Below, in pieces: positions 1 to 5,218 of a stretch of 6,953 nucleotides of DNA. Below the pieces are notes generated by a model. It made no database searches and was not told where the DNA came from. It saw only the letters and a program-made list of their open reading frames with translations. Each line of letters opens with the position of its first letter. Position 1 is the stretch's first letter. A program made the translations under genes and the position numbers. This DNA comes from Desulfobulbus sp. GTDB taxonomy: Bacteria; Desulfobacterota; Desulfobulbia; Desulfobulbales; Desulfobulbaceae. The DNA is taken from assembly GCA_030600525.1 (NCBI GenBank), contig JAUVLX010000182.1, forward strand, positions 1 to 6,953, in the 5' to 3' direction.

Positions 1-153
1 GCTTTACGAAAAGGGTCTTTTACCCGCACAGCAGTATACAACCATACAGTTTACCATTCCATATTGTACTATGAACATCTTTCCCTGCTTGGGCATATAC
101 ATATGATCGTCCCTCAGGGGGGGAAACCATATTCTAACGTAATGTCCACCAAT
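1..153. other. Left flank without a supported gene
   Basis: This stretch lies downstream of the response regulator stop. Two plus-strand frames are open from the left edge: one to a TGA at 104-106, and one that runs on antisense into the regulator gene to a TAA near 232. Neither has a start in the window or a recognisable motif. The first could be the last ~34 codons of a gene converging from the left, but that is only a possibility. On the minus strand, 25 down to 9 reads GGGT-AAAAG-ACCC-TTTT, a four-base-pair stem followed by four T. This is too weak to call a terminator, though it lies where one would be expected for the baeSR-like operon. No tRNA or repeat was seen. Confidence 0.5.
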
Positions 154-828
154 TCAAACCTCTTCGTATTTGTATCCGATCCCGTACACAGAGTGGATCA
201 ATTCTACCCCAGGTTGTATGTTGGTAATTTTTAAACGAAGCTTCTTGATATGGCTGTCTATTGTCCTGTCGTTCACAATTCGCCGATCTGGATAGATGGT
301 ATCAATAAGCTGATCCCTGGAGAAAATTCTTCCAGGCTGGGCATACAGAGTGACAAACAATTGGAATTCCACAGCTGTCAGATTAAGATTTCTCTCTTTT
401 AGCAACACCTTATAGCCAGCCTCGTCAATTGTCACCTGATTGGTTGACCTGTCATGTTCTCCATTTTCGGTTCGCCTGAGTACCGCTTTAACTCGGGCAA
501 CCACCTCCCGTGGGCTGTACGGTTTGCAGACATAGTCATCCGCTCCAAGCTCGAGACCGAGCAAACGATCCACCTCGTCGATCCTGGCAGTCGTCATAAT
601 AATAGGTACTTTGGAAAAGGTTCGTAACTCTTTACACACGGAAACCCCATCCAACCCCGGCAACATGATATCAAGCAGAATAAGGGCGGGATTATACCGT
701 CGAACCCAGGTAACTACCTCCAGACCATTAGCAATGATGTGTGGGGTATAATTTGATGCCTTTAGATAATCATAAAGCAGCTCAGCGACTGAAGGTTCAT
801 CTTCGACTATCAAAATCCTTGTATTCAT
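154..828 (-). CDS. baeR: BaeR-like OmpR-family response regulator
   Basis: A 224-residue DNA-binding response regulator, the usual length for the OmpR/PhoB family, acting in the cytoplasm as a transcription factor. The receiver domain (about 3-120) has the acidic pair E9/D10, phospho-acceptor D53 in LLLDIMLPG, the switch threonine T80 and lysine K102 in CKPYSPREVVARVK. The C-terminal winged helix (about 130-224) contains DRTIDSHIKKLR, the recognition-helix region, and ends in VYGIGYKYEEV. The receiver block around DRLLGLELGADDY and the recognition helix closely match E. coli BaeR as I remember it. The start at 828 was chosen because MNTRILIVEDE begins there and GGGGGA precedes it by six bases. 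An upstream in-frame ATG at 867 would add 13 residues lying inside the kinase gene and is less likely. The gene overlaps the end of the kinase gene by ATGA, implying coupled translation. Its expected targets are its own operon and the divergent pump operon. The family call is firm; BaeR orthology is strong but not proven. Confidence 0.93.
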   Translation of the reverse strand: MNTRILIVEDEPSVAELLYDYLKASNYTPHIIANGLEVVTWVRRYNPALILLDIMLPGLDGVSVCKELRTFSKVPIIMTTARIDEVDRLLGLELGADDYVCKPYSPREVVARVKAVLRRTENGEHDRSTNQVTIDEAGYKVLLKERNLNLTAVEFQLFVTLYAQPGRIFSRDQLIDTIYPDRRIVNDRTIDSHIKKLRLKITNIQPGVELIHSVYGIGYKYEEV

Positions 829-2270
829 GATAATTCCCCCAAAACCGGTAACGTAACCTGCACCCATAGGCCTCCGCTGGGTGAATGGTTAGCAGTGACA
901 GTTCCATTATGGGCTGTCACAATCTGCTGACAGATGGCAAGGCCAAGTCCGGCCCCTCCAAGGGATCTGTTCCTGCTTTGTTCAACCCTAAATAAACGGT
1001 TAAAAAGTTGTGGCAGGGCCTCGTCAGGAACCCCTGGTGCCGTATCCATAATGTCCATCTGTACCTTTAAACCACCACTTTTGAGGGAAATTTCTATGGC
1101 TCCCCCCTGTTCCGTATACGTAATACTGTTGCCTAATAAATTATTGATGAGTTGCTGGAGGCGTTGCTTATCACCGGAAATCATGATCGGTTCCTGTTCC
1201 GTTTTAAGGAGCAGGCTGAGGTTAGCTTTTCCGGCATCATTTTGTCTGGCCTGGACTTCATCTACAAGTAACGCACGAAAATCTATATTTTCTTGATAAA
1301 ACGAAAGTACTCCTAATTCTGAACGAGACAAGTCGTAAAGATCTTCTACAAGCCGGTTTAGTCTGGATACTCCTTGGTGCAAATTTGAAAAAGTCCGTTG
1401 GTCAGGTTGACGAATTCCATCCTGAACTGCCTCTATTTCACCTTGGAGACTGGTCAGGGGGGTGCGGAGCTCATGGGCAATATCGCTGATCCATTGTTTG
1501 CGCTGGGTTTCATTGTTGCCTAGGGTCTCTGCCAGGGTGTTAAAATCTCGTGAAAGCGCACCGAGTTCATCCTTTGAGGTAACTTGCACACGGGTAGAAT
1601 AATCACCGCTGATCAGTCGCTTGGCAGCTTCCGATAGTCGACGTACTGGCTTGGTCAATTGGAAGGCAAGAGGGAGAGACAAGCCTATTGAAATAAGGAT
1701 CGCGGCAATACCTACCAGTACAATTATCATTTTTTGTTTTTTTACAAAAAGCAGCTGGTGGCTGTCTTGGAGAACCTCTGGGGGGTAAAGGCCGATGGCA
1801 CCGATTTCCTGATTTTGAAAGGAAAGCATTCGCAGGCGTGGTAAAGCATCTCCCCTTTGACTACCGAAAAACGGAAGCCCGAATTCATCCAATATTAATG
1901 TGCGCTCCAACGGATGGGAGGGGCGTTTTTTGTCTTTTGGGGGGTCTTTTTCGCCAATCCATTCTGGTAATTCCTTGTCGTGAATTTTTTTCTGTACATA
2001 GCGTTTCTTTCTGCCCTCAGGGAGCGTTTGAGCAAAAATGGTAAAAAGTTCGTATCGATTATCTTTTAAATTTTCCCAACTTTTATGCTCTGCATAATAT
2101 GCCTCTAGCTCAGTGGCTATCAGCTCCATCTCTTCCTGTTCCTGCGTGTCAATATATTCAAGGAAGCCTCTGTCAAAACTCCACTGAGTAACCACCCCCA
2201 TGTACCCTATTACTAATGCTGCCGTAGCAAGCATGAACATGAAAAGTTTGTATTGAATGGTAATTTTCAT
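825..2270 (-). CDS. baeS: BaeS-like sensor histidine kinase
   Basis: A 481-residue membrane sensor kinase, close to the roughly 467 residues of E. coli BaeS. In order: first membrane helix about 8-28; periplasmic sensor region about 30-178, with a very basic, charged stretch at 87-120; second membrane helix about 181-203; HAMP domain about 204-256 starting at LTKPVRRL; dimerisation domain with phospho-acceptor H266 in SDIAHELRTPL; and an ATPase domain with N-box N377/N381, a D409-TAPGV G1 box, the F-box LFNRLFRVE and the G2 box GGAGLGLAIC. The DTAPGV form in place of the usual DxGxG, and the SRNR motif that follows, match BaeS as I remember it. An in-frame ATG at 2381 would add 37 mostly polar residues. 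I prefer 2270 because GGGAGAA lies ten bases upstream and the protein then starts directly before the first membrane helix. It is first in a two-gene operon and overlaps the regulator by four bases. The signal sensed cannot be read from the sequence. Confidence 0.92.
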   Translation of the reverse strand: MKITIQYKLFMFMLATAALVIGYMGVVTQWSFDRGFLEYIDTQEQEEMELIATELEAYYAEHKSWENLKDNRYELFTIFAQTLPEGRKKRYVQKKIHDKELPEWIGEKDPPKDKKRPSHPLERTLILDEFGLPFFGSQRGDALPRLRMLSFQNQEIGAIGLYPPEVLQDSHQLLFVKKQKMIIVLVGIAAILISIGLSLPLAFQLTKPVRRLSEAAKRLISGDYSTRVQVTSKDELGALSRDFNTLAETLGNNETQRKQWISDIAHELRTPLTSLQGEIEAVQDGIRQPDQRTFSNLHQGVSRLNRLVEDLYDLSRSELGVLSFYQENIDFRALLVDEVQARQNDAGKANLSLLLKTEQEPIMISGDKQRLQQLINNLLGNSITYTEQGGAIEISLKSGGLKVQMDIMDTAPGVPDEALPQLFNRLFRVEQSRNRSLGGAGLGLAICQQIVTAHNGTVTANHSPSGGLWVQVTLPVLGELS

Positions 2271-2280
2271 ATTTGAAGAA

Positions 2281-2287
2281 TTCTCCC
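2281..2287 (-). promoter_or_regulatory. Ribosome binding site of the sensor kinase
   Basis: The minus strand reads GGGAGAA here, ten bases before the ATG at 2270-2268. This site decides the start of the kinase in favour of 2270. The longer in-frame ATG at 2381 has no comparable purine-rich sequence in front of it. Confidence 0.65.
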
Positions 2288-2337
2288 TGGTGTGACCTGG
2301 ACTTGCATTCCGTTTTTTGATTTTTAAACGAAGGATG

Positions 2338-2355
2338 GCCAATATGCACAAAATT
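2338..2355 (-). promoter_or_regulatory. BaeR-box-like element facing the kinase gene
   Basis: The minus strand reads ATTTTGTGCATATTGGC, ending about 68 bases before the kinase start. The E. coli BaeR box, as I remember it from published work, is TTTTTCTCCATDATTGGC. Allowing one missing base at the variable D position, 14 of the remaining 17 positions agree, including the complete ATTGGC end. The match and its place upstream of a BaeR-like operon suggest autoregulation. The one-base gap and reliance on a remembered consensus keep confidence moderate. Confidence 0.4.
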
Positions 2356-2383
2356 TCTCCATTTACACATTGTTTCCTCATTT
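2354..2383 (+). promoter_or_regulatory. Tandem BaeR-box-like half sites facing the efflux operon
   Basis: TTTCTCCATTT at 2354-2364 repeats with two changes as TTTCCTCATTT at 2373-2383, a 19-bp step, close to two helical turns. The first copy matches ten consecutive positions (TTTCTCCATT) of the left part of the remembered E. coli BaeR box, while the right ATTGGC part is not conserved in register. OmpR-family regulators bind tandem direct repeats, so this could be the activator site for the outer-membrane factor operon, about 75-105 bases upstream of its start codon. Confidence 0.4.
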
Positions 2384-2398
2384 CTTACCAATTGTAAG
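2384..2398. repeat. Short inverted repeat CTTAC-N5-GTAAG
   Basis: CTTAC at 2384-2388 and GTAAG at 2394-2398 are perfect reverse complements around CAATT. It abuts the second BaeR-like half site. A perfect 15-bp dyad of this kind is operator-like, but arms of five bases can also arise by chance in AT-rich DNA. Confidence 0.35.
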
Positions 2399-2405
2399 AG
2401 TATTT

Positions 2406-2428
2406 TTGCTGCATCACTTTTTCAGCAA
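2406..2428. repeat. Inverted repeat TTGCTG-N11-CAGCAA
   Basis: TTGCTG at 2406-2411 pairs perfectly with CAGCAA at 2423-2428 across an 11-base spacer, about 30 bases before the start codon of the outer-membrane factor. It could be a binding site for a dimeric regulator or a small hairpin in the 5' leader of the mRNA. No T-tract follows, so it is not an intrinsic terminator. Confidence 0.3.
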
Positions 2429-2458
2429 CGTATCAACATCATAACGGCTACCCAAAAT

Positions 2459-3856
2459 ATGAACACAACAAGAAGCACAAAACTCCATCTGGCAACAGGC
2501 ATGCTCACGGTATTGCTGATAACAGGATGTAGCACCAAGCAGGTACCTGTATCAGTGCCGGTTGCACTGCCGTCCTCTTTTTCTATGTCAGGTACAGTGG
2601 AGCAAGCACCATCGTGGTGGTTATCATTCAATGATCCTATGCTTAACGAGCTGGTTGGGCAGGCCCTTGGCAATAATTTTTCTTTAATGAGCAGTTGGGA
2701 CAGGCTTAGCCAGGCAAGAGCTGTCTACAGGAAAACCAGTGCTGACCTGTTTCCCACTCTTGATGGAGAAGCAAGTGGTTCCCATCGCGCGGCTGAAAGT
2801 GATGACACCACTGTTAAGACCGACCAGCTCGCCCTCGGCCTTTCGGCCCAGTACGAACTCGACTTATGGGGGAGGATCGGCTCGACTACTGATGCATCAC
2901 TGCTCGATATGCAAGCCACCGAAGCTGATCTAGACGCAGCAGCAATGACCTTAACGGCAGAGGTGGCAACCACATGGTACCAGCTGGTTGAACAGACATG
3001 CGCCATCCGTTTGTTAGAAAAACAAATAGAAACCAACATGAAGGGACTGGAGATCGTTACCGCTCAGTTCAAGACCGGTCAGGTCTCCATAGCGGATGTG
3101 CTGCAGCAACGCCAGTTAGTGGAATCAAAAACCGGTGAAAAAATACAAAAAGAGGCTGAACGTAAGCAACTTGAACACCAATTAACCATACTTCTTGGGT
3201 TGGTTCCCGGAGCGAAATCCTATGAAATACCTTCAGAGTTGACCCTGCTGCCTGCACTTCCCGAGACAGGAATACCAACAGAATTGATTCGCCAACGTCC
3301 GGATATACGCAGTGCATTTCTGGCAGTAGAAGCAGCCGACAAAAGGGTAGCAGCTGCAATTGCAGATAGATTTCCTGCACTCAGGTTTACCGTTTCCTTG
3401 GAGACATCTGGCAATTATGGCGGTGATATTTTTAGCAACTATATAGCCTCTTTTGCTTCAAGCCTGGTTGGTCCTCTTTTTGATGGGGGGAAGCGTAAGG
3501 CAGAAGTAGAGAGGACAAAAGCAGTAGCAGCCGAACAACTCCATGATTATGCCCAAGCCATACTTGTTGCTGCAGGTGAGGTGGAAGATGCGCTGATCCA
3601 GGAAAAACAACAACTTCAATATATTAATAGCCTGAAGCTGCAACTCGATCTCGCAACACAAAGTATGGGCCAGGTGAAGGAACGTTATCTGAAAGGCGTT
3701 GAAAATTACCAACGGGTTCTCTCAGCTTTGACATCATTACAGGCATTGCAGCAAAGCGAACTCACCGCTCAAACAAATATTCTGGTCAATCGAGTTCAGC
3801 TATGCCGCTCCCTTGGCAGTGGTTGGGATTATAGCGGGAACCTTCGGCATATCTAG
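2459..3856 (+). CDS. RND efflux outer-membrane factor, NodT/OprM-type lipoprotein
   Basis: A 465-residue TolC-superfamily channel, normal length for the lipoprotein branch of RND outer-membrane factors. A type II signal peptide (1-23) ends in the lipobox ITG-C24, and serine at +2 favours outer-membrane sorting. The mature protein holds two OEP repeats. Family hallmarks include WWLSFNDPMLNELV (53-66), YELDLWGR (132-139), FKTGQVSIADVLQQ (204-217), LIRQRPDIR (276-284) followed by AIADRFPALRF (300-310), and GPLFDGGKRKAEVE (338-351), which opens the last long helix of the second repeat. It would form a trimeric channel spanning the outer membrane and periplasm that receives substrate from the pump. 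The ATG at 2459 is the only start giving a complete signal peptide, yet no Shine-Dalgarno sequence is visible upstream. It is the first gene of the operon, 45 bases before the adaptor gene. The family call is very sure; the substrate is unknown. Confidence 0.95.
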   Translation: MNTTRSTKLHLATGMLTVLLITGCSTKQVPVSVPVALPSSFSMSGTVEQAPSWWLSFNDPMLNELVGQALGNNFSLMSSWDRLSQARAVYRKTSADLFPTLDGEASGSHRAAESDDTTVKTDQLALGLSAQYELDLWGRIGSTTDASLLDMQATEADLDAAAMTLTAEVATTWYQLVEQTCAIRLLEKQIETNMKGLEIVTAQFKTGQVSIADVLQQRQLVESKTGEKIQKEAERKQLEHQLTILLGLVPGAKSYEIPSELTLLPALPETGIPTELIRQRPDIRSAFLAVEAADKRVAAAIADRFPALRFTVSLETSGNYGGDIFSNYIASFASSLVGPLFDGGKRKAEVERTKAVAAEQLHDYAQAILVAAGEVEDALIQEKQQLQYINSLKLQLDLATQSMGQVKERYLKGVENYQRVLSALTSLQALQQSELTAQTNILVNRVQLCRSLGSGWDYSGNLRHI

Positions 3857-3890
3857 TCTGAAACGTAATAAAATATATGAGCACTGCTAT

Positions 3891-3897
3891 AGAGGAG
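3891..3897 (+). promoter_or_regulatory. Ribosome binding site of the adaptor gene
   Basis: AGAGGAG lies four bases before the ATG at 3902, a strong Shine-Dalgarno sequence with somewhat short spacing. It stands out because neither of the other pump genes has one as good. GAGCACT occurs both at 3879-3885 and, overlapping the site, at 3895-3901. Confidence 0.7.
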
Positions 3898-3901
3898 CAC
3901 T

Positions 3902-5218
3902 ATGAACACCAACCAATCTAGTATTTTGGAAAAACGACAATCGCACTCCTGTCCACCAGCGCCGGATGTGGAAAAAAACAAATTTTCTTTCATCATTTGG
4001 AGCGTTTTGTTTCCGGTTACAGTCCTTTTCGTCGGAGGTTTAATCACTCTTCACTTGCTTGGATCCGGTCCCCAGGCCAAACCGATGCCTAAGGTGAAAA
4101 ATGTTGTTCTGGTGGAAACAATTCCTGCTTTGTATGGCACCTCTCCAACCGTTATTAATGCCATGGGGGTGGTTAAAGCTGCTCAAACCATAGAACTCAA
4201 GCCTCAGGTAAGCGGAGAGGTAACTGCAATAAGCGATCAACTTATCCCTGGTGGTAACTTCACCAAAGGGAACACCTTGCTCCAAATTAACCCCAAGGAC
4301 TATCAACTGCTTATGCGGCAGCAGGCAAGTCAAGTGGCGCAGGCAAAAAATAATATTGAACTTGAAAAGGGCAATCAAATGGTGGCACAACGGGAGCTTG
4401 ACCTCCTGGGAGAACAGGTGTCTGAGTTTGAAAAAGGGTTGATGCTGCGCCAGCCGCAATTACATAGTCTTGAAAATGATTTGGAAGTTGCCGAGGCGCA
4501 ATATGAGCAGGCCCAACTCGACCTTGAACGAACCAAAATTCTGGCACCGTTTAATGGTATGATCCAAAGCCGCGATGTAAATATCGGTACCTGGGTATCT
4601 TCGTCTTCTTCGCTAGCCACTCTTATTGGTACTGATAGGTATTGGGTGGAAGTCTCTGTCCCGGAAGACCAGCTACAGTGGATATCCGTGCCAGATAATG
4701 AGGGGAAACAAGGTGCAGTAGTGAAAATTTATAATCCTGCGGCCTGGGGTTATGAGAATTTTCGGCAAGGTCAGGTTATCCAGCTTTTGCCTTCCCTAGA
4801 GAGCCAGGGGCGCATGGCAAGATTGCTTATTGCTGTGAATGATCCCATGTCCATCGATTCAGGTAATTTTGATAAACCGAAGGTGCTTATTGATTCGTTT
4901 GTGCGGGTAGCGATTGCAGGGGTTCCTGTTTCACATTCATTTGAAATTTCAAGAGAATTCTTACGTAACGGGAAAGAGCTGTGGGTGTTGAAAAATGATG
5001 GAACCCTGGATGTCCGTGACGTGACCATTGCCTTTAAAAACCAGGAAAACGTGTTGATTACTGCAGGCATAGATGAGAAAGAAGAGCTGATCGTATCCAG
5101 CCTTTCTACACCCGTGCCCGGCATGTTACTACGCCGTTCCAATACTGTAGCATCAGGGATGGTAGGTGACAATGAGACGAGTAATCAATATGTCCAATAC
5201 GATAATGAGAAAAAATGA
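3902..5218 (+). CDS. RND efflux periplasmic adaptor (HlyD/AcrA-like membrane fusion protein)
   Basis: A 438-residue adaptor linking the inner-membrane pump to the outer-membrane channel. After a polar N-terminal tail of about 28 residues comes one membrane helix (about 29-53). There is no lipobox, so the protein is anchored by a helix and not by lipid as in AcrA. Next come the first lipoyl half (about 91-134, with ELKPQVSGEVTAI), an alpha hairpin of coiled-coil character (about 135-208), the second lipoyl half (about 211-243, with TKILAPFNGMIQSRDVNIGTWV), a beta-barrel domain (about 247-340) and a membrane-proximal domain (about 345-405). The last 30 residues are polar and probably disordered. 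The start at 3902 has AGAGGAG in front. It lies between the channel and pump genes and its TGA overlaps the pump's first ATG. The family call is sure; nothing in the sequence names the substrate. Confidence 0.94.
   Translation: MNTNQSSILEKRQSHSCPPAPDVEKNKFSFIIWSVLFPVTVLFVGGLITLHLLGSGPQAKPMPKVKNVVLVETIPALYGTSPTVINAMGVVKAAQTIELKPQVSGEVTAISDQLIPGGNFTKGNTLLQINPKDYQLLMRQQASQVAQAKNNIELEKGNQMVAQRELDLLGEQVSEFEKGLMLRQPQLHSLENDLEVAEAQYEQAQLDLERTKILAPFNGMIQSRDVNIGTWVSSSSSLATLIGTDRYWVEVSVPEDQLQWISVPDNEGKQGAVVKIYNPAAWGYENFRQGQVIQLLPSLESQGRMARLLIAVNDPMSIDSGNFDKPKVLIDSFVRVAIAGVPVSHSFEISREFLRNGKELWVLKNDGTLDVRDVTIAFKNQENVLITAGIDEKEELIVSSLSTPVPGMLLRRSNTVASGMVGDNETSNQYVQYDNEKK

Larger units (their letters stand above)
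2271..2458. promoter_or_regulatory. Divergent promoter region between baeSR and the efflux operon
   Basis: These 188 bp separate the two divergently oriented start codons, so both promoters should lie here. The region is AT-rich between 2312 and 2410 and holds two BaeR-box-like elements and two small inverted repeats, listed separately. I found no convincing sigma-70 -35/-10 pair with 16-18 bp spacing on either strand. The best minus-strand pair, TTGCTG then AATACT with an 18-bp gap (about 2428 to 2399), matches only half of the -35 consensus. That would suit promoters that depend on an activator such as BaeR, but this is inference. Confidence 0.7.

Noticed and set aside
9..25. Possible minus-strand terminator GGGT-AAAAG-ACCC-TTTT
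   Set aside because: The stem has only four pairs and the T-run four bases, and it lies about 130 bases after the regulator stop.
2..106. Possible 3' end of a gene entering from the left on the plus strand
   Set aside because: About 34 codons without a motif, with a competing open frame on the same strand; more upstream sequence would decide it.
934..1296. 120-codon plus-strand open frame inside the kinase gene
   Set aside because: It is antisense to the conserved ATPase domain of the kinase and shows no domain of its own.
227..2333. 14-bp exact repeat ATTTTTAAACGAAG at 227-240 and 2320-2333
   Set aside because: One chance match of this length in about 7 kb is not surprising. The copies lie in a coding sequence and a leader with no shared flanks.
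2271..2381. N-terminal extension of the kinase from the ATG at 2381
   Set aside because: The added 37 residues are polar and not family-like, the ATG lacks a ribosome binding site, and it would place coding sequence over the BaeR-like elements. The ATG at 2270 has GGGAGAA upstream.
2173..2391. 72-codon minus-strand frame across the kinase start
   Set aside because: It overlaps the kinase in another frame, has no ribosome binding site and no recognisable sequence.
2422..2673. 83-codon minus-strand frame opposite the channel gene start
   Set aside because: It is antisense to the signal peptide and first helix of the channel and has no family features.
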